Source: Bryobacteraceae bacterium (GTDB lineage Bacteria > Acidobacteriota > Terriglobia > Bryobacterales > Bryobacteraceae). From it: DNA of 64,000 bases. The stretch is taken from assembly GCA_026129905.1 (NCBI GenBank), contig JAHCHE010000023.1, positions 62,001-126,000 of the forward strand. Direction: 5' to 3'. Positions within the stretch are counted from its first letter, which is position 1; every line of letters begins with the position of its first letter. Position numbers and translations under genes: made by a program. Of the stretch, positions 51,167 through 60,163 are shown piece after piece. The notes beneath the pieces were generated by a model. That model did no database searches. It saw nothing but the letters and a program-made list of their open reading frames with translations, and was not told the origin of the DNA.

Positions 51167-52140
51167 ACGCCCGGCGCATTCTGGTGGTCCGGCTCGGCTC
51201 GATGGGCGACATCGTTCACGCCCTGCCGGCGGTGGCCACCCTCAAGCACAGCATGCCGGCGGCGCACGTCGCCTGGGTGGCGGACCCGCGCTGGCTGCCG
51301 CTGCTGGAGGACAATCCCTTCGTCGACGAAGTAATTCCGTTCAACCGCCGGAAGCTCCGCAGCGCGGCGGCGCTTCGAAAACGGTTGCGCGCCGCCCGGT
51401 ACGACGCGGCGATCGATTTCCAGGGACTCATCAAGTCGGCCCTCATCGCGTCGGCGGCGCGGCCGGAGCGCATCTACGGATTTCACCAGTCGCAGTTGCG
51501 CGAGCGGCTGGCGGGCCTTTTCTACTCGCACCGGACGCTGGCGCGTTCCCGTCACGTGGTCGACCGCAATATCGATCTCGTCTCCAGCGCGGGCGCGGCG
51601 AACAAGCTGGTGGCGTTTCCCATCCCCGCGGGCTCGCCCGAAGGGCCGTTGCCCGAAGGCGGATTCGTGCTCGCTTCCCCGGCCGGCGGGTGGACGGCGA
51701 AGGAGTGGCCTCTCGAACATTACGCGGAACTGGCCCGTCTGCTGAAGGCTTCCACCGGCCTGCCGCTCGTGCTGAACCGACCGCCGGCGGACGCGGACCT
51801 GCTTGCGGCGTCCGGCACGATTACCCATGTCTCGGGCGTCGCCGGTCTGATCGACGCCACCCGGCGCGCGGCGGCCGTGGTTGGTATTGATAGCGGTCCC
51901 GTGCACCTGGCCGCGGCCCTGAACAAGCCGGGCGTCGCCATCTTCGGTCCCACCGATCCGGAGCGCAACGGCCCGTACGGCTCGTCCTTCACGGTGCTGC
52001 GCGACGGCTCGGCGCGCACGAGCTACAAACGGCGCGCGACGATCGACGACAGCATGAGGCGGGTGACGCCGGAGCAGGTGTTCGAGGCGCTCCGAGCCAA
52101 AATCGACAACTGCGCGGCCACGGCCCGCTATTCCGCCTGA
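51163..52140 (+). CDS. waaC: Lipopolysaccharide heptosyltransferase I-like
   Basis: A 325-residue GT9 glycosyltransferase. ATG 51163 overlaps the previous stop (ATGA); the upstream frame extension is a shadow. RILVVRLGSMGDIVHALPAVATLKHSMPAAHVAWVADPRW is the typical WaaC start (RLSSMGDVVHALPA), and VVGIDSGPVHLAAALNKPGVAIFGPTDPERNGPYG is the donor-binding region. It adds the first heptose to Kdo, acting with WaaF encoded two genes upstream. Its last base is shared with the start of the following methyltransferase gene. Confidence 0.88.
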   Translation: MNARRILVVRLGSMGDIVHALPAVATLKHSMPAAHVAWVADPRWLPLLEDNPFVDEVIPFNRRKLRSAAALRKRLRAARYDAAIDFQGLIKSALIASAARPERIYGFHQSQLRERLAGLFYSHRTLARSRHVVDRNIDLVSSAGAANKLVAFPIPAGSPEGPLPEGGFVLASPAGGWTAKEWPLEHYAELARLLKASTGLPLVLNRPPADADLLAASGTITHVSGVAGLIDATRRAAAVVGIDSGPVHLAAALNKPGVAIFGPTDPERNGPYGSSFTVLRDGSARTSYKRRATIDDSMRRVTPEQVFEALRAKIDNCAATARYSA

Positions 52141-52685
52141 TGCGCCGCTACTGGTTTCCGAAGCGCTACGCCGACTCGGTGGCGCGGCTTCGGGTGGCGG
52201 CCGGGTTCCTGCTGGCGTTCCTGTTCGCGTGGTTCGCGCGGCCGACCCTCACATCGCTGGCGGCCGGGGCGGGCGTAGCGGCGCTGGGCATGGCGGTGCG
52301 CGCCTGGGCGGCGGGGCACCTGGCCAAGAACGAACAACTCGCCACCACCGGACCGTACGCCTATGTGCGCAATCCGCTGTACCTGGGCACGCTGATCGCG
52401 GCGGCGGGCTTTGTGGTCGCGTCGCGGCGCCCGGCGTTGGCTGTAGCGTTCGGCGCGGTGTTCACGCTCGTTTACCTGCCGGTGATCGAGCAGGAGGAAC
52501 AGCACCTGCGGAAACTGTTCCCCGCCTATGCCGGGTACGCCTCGCGCGTCCCCCTGTTGTGGCCGCGGCTTCGCGGCTCGCCCGGCGGGCGGTTTCGCCC
52601 GGAACTCTATCGCCGCAACCGCGAATACGAAGCGCTGCTCGGCTTCCTGGCGGGCATCGCGATCCTGACGTGGAAGGCGCTCTGA
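52140..52685 (+). CDS. Isoprenylcysteine carboxylmethyltransferase-family membrane protein
   Basis: A 181-residue membrane protein of the ICMT/phospholipid methyltransferase superfamily. Hydrophobic helices (VAAGFLLAFLFAWFA, LAAGAGVAALGMAV, TLIAAAGFVVAS, ALAVAFGAVFTLVYLPVI) frame the SAM-binding motif LATTGPYAYVRNPLYLGTL and the C-terminal EQEEQHLRKLFPAYAGYASRVP. In bacteria such enzymes methylate lipids or small molecules. Here the ATG overlaps the heptosyltransferase stop by one base, so the substrate may be an envelope lipid or LPS component (inference). Confidence 0.83.
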   Translation: MRRYWFPKRYADSVARLRVAAGFLLAFLFAWFARPTLTSLAAGAGVAALGMAVRAWAAGHLAKNEQLATTGPYAYVRNPLYLGTLIAAAGFVVASRRPALAVAFGAVFTLVYLPVIEQEEQHLRKLFPAYAGYASRVPLLWPRLRGSPGGRFRPELYRRNREYEALLGFLAGIAILTWKAL

Positions 52686-52743
52686 GGCCACGAGGCCGCG
52701 CGCGGCCCGGCGCCGATGGCGCCAAAATGGATACAAGGGTCTT

Positions 52744-55188
52744 ATGTCTCTTTGCGGCCGATTTTTGTGCGCCGCAGCGGTCGTCTGGCTGCTGTGCCTG
52801 GCCAGTTCGAGGATCCCGGCCGCGCCGGCGGGGGAGAGCCGCGTCGCGCCGATCGCCATCGACTATCCGGCGGAAGGGGCCGTCTTCCCGCCGGAAACAA
52901 CCGCGCCGACATTCCTGTGGCGCGATCCCGAACAAGCCGCCACGCTATGGCGGATTGAAGTGACGTTTGAAGGCGGCGGCGAGCCGGTGCGAGCGGAATC
53001 GCCGGGAGACCGCTTGCGCATCGGCGAAATCGACCCGCAGTGCGCGCGCGCCGGCGCCGTGCCGCCGGAACTGACGCCGCTGGAAGCGGAGGCGCACGCC
53101 TGGAAGCCGGACGCGGCTGCCTGGGCGGCCATCAAGAAGAACTCGATCGAACGCCGGGCTACGGTAACGATCTCCGGCTATTCCGGCGCGAACGCGGCGC
53201 AAGCCCTGTCGTGGGGGAAGGTGACCATTCGGACGTCGAAAGACCCGGTGGGCGCGCCGCTGTTCTATCGCGACGTTCCGCTGATTCCGGTTCCGATCGG
53301 GGAACGGGGCGTCATCATGCCGCTGCCGGCCGGCGCCGTTCCGCTGATCGCCTGGCGTCTGTTCGATATCGCGCAGAGCCGTAGCAAGGTGATGATGCAG
53401 GGGCTGCCGACGTGCGCCAACTGCCATTCGTTTTCCGCCGACGGCAAGACGCTCGGGTTGGACGTGGACGGCCCGCAGAACGACAAGGGGCTGTACGGGC
53501 TGGTCACCGTGAGCAGGGAGACCTCGATCCGCAACGAAGACGTGATCCGATGGAGTTCGTTCTCCGAGGAGCGCGCCTCGAAGCGGTTCGGCTTCATGTC
53601 GCAGGTCTCACCGGACGGACAATACGTGGTGACCTCGATCGAGAACCCCGGAACTCGCGTGCGGGGCCTCGACAGCAGGCTGTACAACGGCTTTTACAAG
53701 GACTACGGATTTGGCCAGGTGTTCTATCCCACGCGCGGAATACTCGCCTGGTACAGCCGCGCGACAGGCCAACTCCAACCGCTGCCCGGCGCCGACGATC
53801 CGAACTACGTGCAGGCGGGCGCATTCTGGAGTCCCGACGGAAAGTACCTGGTTTTCTCCCGCGCACCGGCGAAGGATCCGTATCACGAGGGACAACCGGA
53901 AGCGCAGTATGCCAACGACTCCAACGAGACGCAGATTCAGTACGACCTCTACCGAATCCCGTTTAACGAAGGCCGGGGCGGCACGGCCGAACCCGTGGCC
54001 GGCGCCTCGAACAACGGGATGAGCAACAACTTCCCCAAGGTCTCCCCCGATGGCCGCTGGATTGTTTACGTCCAGTGCCGCAATGGGCTGTTGATGCGGC
54101 CCGACAGCGAGCTTTACATCGTGCCCTTCCACGGCGGCCGCGCACGGCGGCTCAACGCCAACACGCCGCGTTTGAACTCGTGGCACAGTTTTTCGCCGAA
54201 CGGCCGCTGGCTGGCGTTTTCATCCAAGGGGCGATCGCTGTACACGCAGTTGTACCTCACGCATTTCGATCCGGACGGGAACGACAGTCCGGCCATCCTG
54301 TTGGAAAATGCGACCGCGGCCAACCGGGCGGTGAACATTCCCGAGTTTCTGAACATCCTGCCGGACGGGCTCGCGCGCATGGACGCGCCGGCTACCGAGT
54401 TTTACCGGCTGTGCGATGTGGCCACGGACCTGGCCCAAAAAGGCCAGCATGGACCGGCCGTGTACGCCTGGAGGAAGGCGCTCGACCTCGATCGGGACGA
54501 CGCCAAAGCTCGCTTCAACCTCGCGGTCTCGCTGCAAAACAACGGCCGCATGGAGGAGGCCGCCGTCGAGTATCGCAAGAGCCTGGCCATTGAACCGGAG
54601 AATGCCGCCGCGCAAACGAATCTGGGAGTCGCGTTGATCGGGCTCGGGAAGCCGGAGGAAGCCATCGAGCCGTTCCGAAAGGCGTTGGCCATCGATCCGG
54701 TCAACACGAGCGCGTTGAGCAACCTCGGAGCGGTACTCATCGAGCAGGGGCAGATCGACGAGGCGATCGGCTATTTCCGCACGTGCCTCGAGGCCGCGCC
54801 CGGTCATGCGGAGGCGCACAACAGCCTGGGTATCGCGCTGGCCCGCAAGGGCGAGTTGGACGAGGCGGTCTCGCACCTGGAGAAGGCGGTCGAAAGCGCG
54901 CCCGCTTCACTGGAATACCGGTACAATCTTGGACGCGTGCTGGCGGCGCGCCACAAGTTTCAGGAAGCAATTCCGCACCTGGAACGCGCGGTCGAGCTGT
55001 CGGGAGGCGGTGAACCGCTCAGCCTGGACATGCTGGCCGCGATGTACTCGGAAGTCGGGCGCCTTGCCGAGGCCGCGCGGGTTGCTCGCCGGGCGCTGGA
55101 GATCGCCGTTCGCGCCAACAACCCGGAACTGGCCCGGATGCTCAAGGCGAAACTGGATCGCTACGAAAGCGGCGCCCAGAGCCGCTGA
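52744..55188 (+). CDS. Exported protein with CxxCH motif, PD40 propeller and TPR repeats
   Basis: An 814-residue exported protein with a signal peptide (MSLCGRFLCAAAVVWLLCLAS). After a beta-sandwich-like start there is a single c-type haem-binding motif, PTCANCHSFSADG (Cys224, Cys227, His228). A TolB/PD40-type propeller follows (SPDGQYVVTSIENPG, SPDGKYLVFSRAPA, SPDGRWIVYVQCRNG, SPNGRWLAFSSKG). From about residue 560, at least six TPR repeats follow (ARFNLAVSLQNNGRMEEA, AQTNLGVALIGLGKPEEA, and similar). A distal haem ligand was not assigned. The combination suggests a periplasmic sensor or scaffold with redox chemistry; function is unknown. It is monocistronic. Confidence 0.85.
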   Translation: MSLCGRFLCAAAVVWLLCLASSRIPAAPAGESRVAPIAIDYPAEGAVFPPETTAPTFLWRDPEQAATLWRIEVTFEGGGEPVRAESPGDRLRIGEIDPQCARAGAVPPELTPLEAEAHAWKPDAAAWAAIKKNSIERRATVTISGYSGANAAQALSWGKVTIRTSKDPVGAPLFYRDVPLIPVPIGERGVIMPLPAGAVPLIAWRLFDIAQSRSKVMMQGLPTCANCHSFSADGKTLGLDVDGPQNDKGLYGLVTVSRETSIRNEDVIRWSSFSEERASKRFGFMSQVSPDGQYVVTSIENPGTRVRGLDSRLYNGFYKDYGFGQVFYPTRGILAWYSRATGQLQPLPGADDPNYVQAGAFWSPDGKYLVFSRAPAKDPYHEGQPEAQYANDSNETQIQYDLYRIPFNEGRGGTAEPVAGASNNGMSNNFPKVSPDGRWIVYVQCRNGLLMRPDSELYIVPFHGGRARRLNANTPRLNSWHSFSPNGRWLAFSSKGRSLYTQLYLTHFDPDGNDSPAILLENATAANRAVNIPEFLNILPDGLARMDAPATEFYRLCDVATDLAQKGQHGPAVYAWRKALDLDRDDAKARFNLAVSLQNNGRMEEAAVEYRKSLAIEPENAAAQTNLGVALIGLGKPEEAIEPFRKALAIDPVNTSALSNLGAVLIEQGQIDEAIGYFRTCLEAAPGHAEAHNSLGIALARKGELDEAVSHLEKAVESAPASLEYRYNLGRVLAARHKFQEAIPHLERAVELSGGGEPLSLDMLAAMYSEVGRLAEAARVARRALEIAVRANNPELARMLKAKLDRYESGAQSR

Positions 55189-55212
55189 GTTACCGGATGT
55201 TTCATCTGGCAG

Positions 55213-55253
55213 GCGTCGCCAGGAGTGGCGACGCGGCAAACACGAGTGTTTGC
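55213..55253. terminator. Double hairpin between convergent genes
   Basis: Two adjoining hairpins: GCGTCGCC (55213-55220) with GGCGACGC (55227-55234), loop AGGAGT; and GCAAACAC (55236-55243) with GTGTTTGC (55246-55253), loop GA. They separate the convergent TPR and oxidoreductase genes and could terminate transcription from both sides. The core ACACTCGTGT (read on the minus strand) also occurs at 28236-28247. Confidence 0.65.
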
Positions 55254-55268
55254 GCCACGGCAGGCCGC

Positions 55269-56417
55269 TCAGGCGTGGACGCCGTAGAGGCCCTTCCAGG
55301 TGACTTCGCGGCCCGAGTAGATTGCCGTCCGCCCGAGGATCGCAATCATGGTGCTGAGGGCGGAACGCTCGGCGACGTTCTCGTAGTTGCGGGTCTGCAC
55401 GCGTTCGATGAAGTTTTCGAGCGCGTCGACGGTGATGTCGCGCTTGGACTCGATTGTCTCCACGTCGTCCGGCCCCTTGATGTGGCGCATCTCGCGGCGG
55501 GAGACGGCGATGACGCCCTTTGTACCCGAGAACTCCTCGCCGACGCGGCTGAATCCGCGCGGTGAGATCTGGTTGGCTTCGTAGTTTACGTGGAGGCCGC
55601 CGGGCCATTCGAACGTGAGGCTCAGGTGGTCGAGCGTCTGGCGCCAGACGCGCACCTTCGTCCCGCCATAGCCGGCGGCGCGGACGGGAAGGGCGCCCAG
55701 GAACCAATGCAGCACGTCGAAGTTGTGGCAGTCCTGCTCGACGATGATGTCGCCGCACAGGTCCGGGTAGCCGTACCAGCCGCGCAGTTTCTCCTCCCAG
55801 GTTTTGGCCGGCGGCGAAGGCGTGGTGGAGCCGCCTCCGATCCAGAAGGCGCGGGCGACGGCGAGGTCGCCGATTTGTCCTTCCTGAAGCCGCTTGTAGC
55901 CCTCCAGGTAGACCGGGCCGTACCGCTGCTGAAAGCCGAACGAGATGTTGATGGTGGACCCGGCCATTTGTCCGGCGCGAATCACGCGCAGGCATCCTTC
56001 CGCGTCCAGTCCGGCCGGCTTTTCGCAGAAGACGTGCTTGCCGGCGCGAACGGCGGCCTCCAGCATTCGCGGGTGCTCGAAGACCGGCGTGGCGATGATG
56101 ACGGCGTCCACGTCGGAAGCCAGGAGCTTTTCGAACTCCTTGTAGACTTTCGCGTCCGGCGCTTTGATGGTTTGTTTGGCTTTTTCGAGCTGGCTGTCGA
56201 AAAGGTCGCACAGCGCGGTAATGCGCGCGCGCGGATCGGCGTGCACGATCGAACCGTCGTAACTGCCGCGGTTGCCGGAGCCGATGAGGCCGATCGAGAC
56301 CTGGGAATTGGCCTGAGATCCGCGCACGGCTTGCGGAGGAACAAGGGAAAACGCCGCCGCGGCGCCGGCGGCGCGAAACGCCTCCCGCCGGGATACGGAA
56401 TCATGAGCGCGGTTCAT
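55269..56417 (-). CDS. Gfo/Idh/MocA-family oxidoreductase, Tat-exported
   Basis: A 382-residue NAD(P)-dependent sugar oxidoreductase-type protein. An N-terminal Tat signal (SRREAFRAAGAAAAFSLVPPQAVRG) is followed by the Rossmann fold VSIGLIGSGNRGSYDG, FCEKPAGLDAEG (the EKP motif with the catalytic lysine) and the C-terminal alpha/beta domain ending EVTWKGLYGVHA. Tat-exported members that carry their cofactor are frequent in this phylum and act on sugars, inositols or glycosides; no substrate clue exists here. It faces the TPR gene and stands alone. Confidence 0.88.
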   Translation of the reverse strand: MNRAHDSVSRREAFRAAGAAAAFSLVPPQAVRGSQANSQVSIGLIGSGNRGSYDGSIVHADPRARITALCDLFDSQLEKAKQTIKAPDAKVYKEFEKLLASDVDAVIIATPVFEHPRMLEAAVRAGKHVFCEKPAGLDAEGCLRVIRAGQMAGSTINISFGFQQRYGPVYLEGYKRLQEGQIGDLAVARAFWIGGGSTTPSPPAKTWEEKLRGWYGYPDLCGDIIVEQDCHNFDVLHWFLGALPVRAAGYGGTKVRVWRQTLDHLSLTFEWPGGLHVNYEANQISPRGFSRVGEEFSGTKGVIAVSRREMRHIKGPDDVETIESKRDITVDALENFIERVQTRNYENVAERSALSTMIAILGRTAIYSGREVTWKGLYGVHA

Positions 56418-56463
56418 AGGAATCCTCCTCGCGCGATTATACGCGAGGAGGGCCCGCCGATGA

Positions 56464-56997
56464 TCAGAGTTTCTGCACGCTGCTCAGCAGCTTTTCCAAC
56501 TGCGGCTGGGCCGCGGCGACCGTTTTCGCGGGTCCGGTGAACTTAAAGAAGACATTGCCTTCGGGCGCCTCGATGATGGCGCCGATGAGGCGATAGCCCG
56601 GCTTCTTCACCTGCGATGCGGCCATGGGGCCGGCCGAGGCGAGATACGTTCCCGACAAATCGATCGTCGTGGCGGGCATGCCGGCGATGGTCTTCTTGCC
56701 GGTCTTGGCGGCGCCGGCAGCAGGCTTGCCGTCGGGCAGTTCGAACTGGGCAATCCAGCGCTTGACGTTCGCGTCGACGCCGCCTCCCTGCCCCGCTCCG
56801 AAATAGAACACGGCGCATTCGCCGTCCTCGGCGTCGCCGGCGGCGCGAGGCACGACGTAGGTGGCGGCGCGCATAGGCCGCTGCGGTTGCGCTTTCCAGC
56901 CCGCGGGCGCGGTCCAGCGAATGCCTCCGGCCGATTCGGCCCAAAGGCCGAGGGCGAAAGCCGCGAGTCCCAGAAAAGTCAATCGCGTCATAGACAT
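56464..56997 (-). CDS. Small exported protein of unknown function
   Basis: A 177-residue protein with a signal peptide (MTRLTFLGLAAFALGLWAES). The mature part reads IRWTAPAGWKAQPQRPMRAATYVVPRAAGDAEDGECAVFYFGAGQGGGVDANVKRWIAQFELPDG, a pattern common to short periplasmic proteins predicted to form one alpha/beta domain. It ends with LEKLLSSVQKL. I do not recognise a characterised family. It lies 9 bp downstream of another small exported protein on the same strand, probably in one transcript. Confidence 0.75.
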   Translation of the reverse strand: MSMTRLTFLGLAAFALGLWAESAGGIRWTAPAGWKAQPQRPMRAATYVVPRAAGDAEDGECAVFYFGAGQGGGVDANVKRWIAQFELPDGKPAAGAAKTGKKTIAGMPATTIDLSGTYLASAGPMAASQVKKPGYRLIGAIIEAPEGNVFFKFTGPAKTVAAAQPQLEKLLSSVQKL

Positions 56998-57006
56998 TTC
57001 ACTCCC

Positions 57007-57594
57007 TCAGTTCTTCGCCTTCGGCGGGTTGATCATGATGTGGGCGCCGGCTTTTCCCGGAAACATCAACCACGGCGCGCCGGGGCTGGCCTTGGTGGAA
57101 AGCCCTGTGGATTCCGGCGTGGCGAACGGCACATAGATCACCCAGCGCAGGTACGAGTCGTTCAGTTTACCGGCCGTGGCGTCGTAGCTGCTACCCGTGA
57201 GCACGTACAGGGTTCGCGGCTCGCGCGGCATTTTCAGCTTGTTCTCTTCCTCTTCCTTGCCGCGGATCTCGTCGCGTTTGGCGCCGGTGATCCCTTCCGC
57301 GATCAGTTCGCGCCCGCGGGCCATGAACGGTTCCAGGTCCTTGTGGTAGCAGGCGGCGCTGAAGCCGTCGCGCTTCGGGTCGTCGGCGAGACAGATCATC
57401 TCGTTGGAGCCTTCGCGCAGCGTGACGAGCGCGCCGCTGGAATCGTAGCCCAACACGGCCGCGCCGGCGCTGTACTCTTCCGGGGCGGCTAGCAAGGTGG
57501 CGGCGATCTGAACTTCCGCCGGAGGAATGTCCGCGGCGGGAGCAAGTACGGGAGCAATCAGCGCGCACAGGGGCAGGATCAAGGTCGTCTTCAT
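57007..57594 (-). CDS. Small exported protein of unknown function
   Basis: A 195-residue protein; ATG 57594 is preferred because GGAGG lies 6 bp upstream and a signal peptide follows (MKTTLILPLCALIAPVLAPAADIPP). The mature domain (EVQIAATLLAAPEEYSAGAAVLGYD to WLMFPGKAGAHIMINPPKAKN) is globular and contains two cysteines (ICLADD, AACYHKD). I do not recognise the family. It precedes the other small exported gene by 9 bp; a joint periplasmic role is possible. Confidence 0.75.
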   Translation of the reverse strand: MKTTLILPLCALIAPVLAPAADIPPAEVQIAATLLAAPEEYSAGAAVLGYDSSGALVTLREGSNEMICLADDPKRDGFSAACYHKDLEPFMARGRELIAEGITGAKRDEIRGKEEEENKLKMPREPRTLYVLTGSSYDATAGKLNDSYLRWVIYVPFATPESTGLSTKASPGAPWLMFPGKAGAHIMINPPKAKN

Positions 57595-57670
57595 TCGCAT
57601 CCTCCGAATAGTTTCATGATAGCGGCTTACTCCCGCGCGCGGAGCGGTAACCTGAGGGGAGGGAGTCCCC

Positions 57671-58300
57671 ATGAAGCACCGTCTCTCGCTGCTCATCCTG
57701 GCGGGCGTGGTTCTCCGGCCCAGGTGAGAACCGACGCCGAGGCGAAGCTCGGCGCGTCGCTGGCTGAGGAAGTCCGGCGGTGCGCGACGTCACGAGCCGC
57801 TTTCGCTGCCGGGCGGCTACATCTTCGTTCCGGCAAGCCTGTTCGCAGCGGCGGAGAGCGAAGCTGAGTTCGCGGGCACGATCGCGCATGCCATGGCGCA
57901 CGCCGCCGGCGAGTACCCGCTTCGCTCGGGCGACGCGTTCTGGATCAACATGCGAGGCTGGTGTGCGCGCGACATACTGCCGCTCGGGTGGCTGGAGCGG
58001 AGCCGCGGGGAGGAACTTCGAGCCGATCGGGAGGCCGCGGGCATGTTGATGCGAGCCGGCTTCGATCCCCGCGCTTTGGCGCGCTACCTGGAACGCGCGC
58101 AAGGGCCGGAGAACGAATCAAAAGCGACCTGGCTGCCGGCGCGGGCCGAGCGGCTTGCCACGATCGAGGACGCCGCCGGGTTGTCGCCGCGCGCCCATGC
58201 GGCGTCCAGCGAGGAGTTCCTGGCCGTTCAGCGGGCGGTTGGCGAACTGCTGCCGGCTGGCGGCGGTGAGGCGCCCTCGCTGCGCCGCGCCCGAAGGTAA
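57671..58300 (+). pseudogene. Broken M48-like metalloprotease
   Basis: ATG 57671 opens a signal-like start (MKHRLSLLILAGVVLRPR) that hits a stop at once. An M48-type reading resumes in other frames: RTDAEAKLGASLAEEVRR, then EPLSLPGGYIFVPASLFAAAESEAEFAGTIAHAMAHAAGEY, continuing to LRADREAAGMLMRAGFDPRAL and ending at 58300. The gene needs at least two frame changes. The zinc site, normally HExxH, reads HAMAH, so the catalytic Glu is replaced by Ala; the second motif ExxAD/REAA is partly kept. Non-functional or decaying. Confidence 0.7.
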
Positions 58301-58382
58301 CCGGACACGGCGGGCGGCGCCGCTACAATAAGAAGGAAAGCAGCGCCCGCTCACCGCCCGCGCCTGCGTAAGTACCCCGGAA

Positions 58383-60125
58383 ATGACGGAACCGACGACG
58401 AACGAAAGCAGCGCCGATGCCGCGACCGCGGAGTCGAAGGCCGGCCCTTCCCATTTCATCCGCGAGATCATCATCGACGATCTGAAGACCGGAAAGTACG
58501 GCGGGCGCGTCCAGACGCGGTTTCCGCCCGAGCCGAACGGGTACCTCCACATCGGCCACGCCAAGTCGATCTGCCTGAACTTCGGGCTGGCTGCCGAGTT
58601 CGGCGGCAAGTGCAACCTCCGGTTCGACGACACCAACCCGAGCAAGGAGGAGACCGAGTACGTCGAGTCGATTAAGGAAAACGTGCGCTGGCTGGGCTTC
58701 GACTGGGAAGACCGGCTGTACCATGCGTCCGATTATTTCGACCAGTTGTACGAGTGGGCAATTCAACTCATCAAAGCGGGCAAGGCTTACGTCTGCGATC
58801 TGACGGCAGACGAGGTTCGCGAATACCGCGGGACGCTGACCGAACCCGGGCGCGAAAGCCCCTACCGTATCCGTACGGTGGAGGAAAACCTGGACCTGTT
58901 CCAGCGGATGCGCGCGGGTGAATTTCCGAACGGCGCGCGCACGCTGCGGGCGAAGGTCGACATGACTTCGCCGAACCTGAATATGCGCGACCCGGTGATG
59001 TACCGCATTCTGCACGCGCCGCACCACCAGACCGGCGACAAGTGGCCCATCTACCCGATGTACGACTGGGCCCATGGCCAGTCGGACTCGATCGAAGGCG
59101 TGACGCACTCCATCTGCACGCTGGAGTTTGAAGACCACCGCCCGCTGTACGACTGGTATCTTGACCAACTCGGCATCCATCATCCGCAGCAGATCGAATT
59201 CGACCGGCTGAACCTGACCCATACGGTGCTAAGCAAGCGAAAGCTGCTGACGCTGGTGCAGCAAGGCTACGTGCGCGGCTGGGACGATCCGCGCATGCCC
59301 ACCTTGGCGGGCATCCGGCGCCGGGGCTACACCCCGGAAGCGATCCGCGCCTTCTGCGGGCGCATCGGCGTGTCGAAGACCAACGGCGTCATCGAGCTTT
59401 CGCTGCTGGAGCACGCCGTGCGCGAGGACCTGAACAAGCGTGCGCCGCGCGCGATGGCGGTTCTGCGGCCGCTGCGGGTGGTGATCGAAAACTATCCGGA
59501 AGACCTCGTCGAGGAGATGGACGCGGTGAACAATCCCGAGGACGCGGCCATGGGTTCGAGAAAAGTACCGTTCTCCCGCGTCCTGTTCATCGAGCAGGAC
59601 GATTTCCGGGAGAATCCGCCCAAACAGTACTACCGACTGGCGCCCGGCCGGGAGGTCCGCCTGCGGTACGGCTATTTCATCAAGTGCACCGGCGTGGTGA
59701 AGGACGACCAGACCGGCGAAGTGGTGGAACTGCGCTGCTCACACGACCCGGCGACCCGGGGAGGCAACGCGCCGGACGGGCGAAAAGTGAAGTCGACCAT
59801 CCACTGGGTGTCCGCCGCGCACGCGGTGGACGCGGAGGTCCGGCTCTACGAACAGCTCTTTGCGCGGGAGAATCCGAACGACGACAGCGAGGGGTTGGAT
59901 TTCACGGCGTATTTGAATCCGAATTCCCTGGAAGCGCTCACCGGTTGCAAGCTGGAGCCGAGTCTGCGCGATGTCCGCCCGGGCGACGGTTATCAGTTCG
60001 AGCGGCTGGGGTACTTCTGCGCCGACCCCGACTCGGCCCCGGGACGCCCGGTGTTCAACCGCACCGTGGCGCTGCGCGATACTTGGGCGAAGATCGAGAA
60101 AGCGCAGAAGCAGAACGCGGGATAG
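58383..60125 (+). CDS. glnS: Glutaminyl-tRNA synthetase
   Basis: A 580-residue class I synthetase that charges tRNA-Gln with glutamine. [17 protein letters not shown]-like start, [24 protein letters not shown] (HIGH at 56-59), [16 protein letters not shown], the KMSKS-type loop VLSKRKLL (about 281) and the GlnRS-type anticodon-binding C-terminal beta-barrels ([61 protein letters not shown]). Presence of GlnRS means the organism can bypass, at least partly, the GatCAB amidotransferase route. The start is 80 bp after the broken protease gene. Confidence 0.96.
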   Translation: MTEPTTNESSADAATAESKAGPSHFIREIIIDDLKTGKYGGRVQTRFPPEPNGYLHIGHAKSICLNFGLAAEFGGKCNLRFDDTNPSKEETEYVESIKENVRWLGFDWEDRLYHASDYFDQLYEWAIQLIKAGKAYVCDLTADEVREYRGTLTEPGRESPYRIRTVEENLDLFQRMRAGEFPNGARTLRAKVDMTSPNLNMRDPVMYRILHAPHHQTGDKWPIYPMYDWAHGQSDSIEGVTHSICTLEFEDHRPLYDWYLDQLGIHHPQQIEFDRLNLTHTVLSKRKLLTLVQQGYVRGWDDPRMPTLAGIRRRGYTPEAIRAFCGRIGVSKTNGVIELSLLEHAVREDLNKRAPRAMAVLRPLRVVIENYPEDLVEEMDAVNNPEDAAMGSRKVPFSRVLFIEQDDFRENPPKQYYRLAPGREVRLRYGYFIKCTGVVKDDQTGEVVELRCSHDPATRGGNAPDGRKVKSTIHWVSAAHAVDAEVRLYEQLFARENPNDDSEGLDFTAYLNPNSLEALTGCKLEPSLRDVRPGDGYQFERLGYFCADPDSAPGRPVFNRTVALRDTWAKIEKAQKQNAG

Positions 60126-60163
60126 CGGCCACCGGCCGCGGCGCGAATCGCGGGACACAATCT

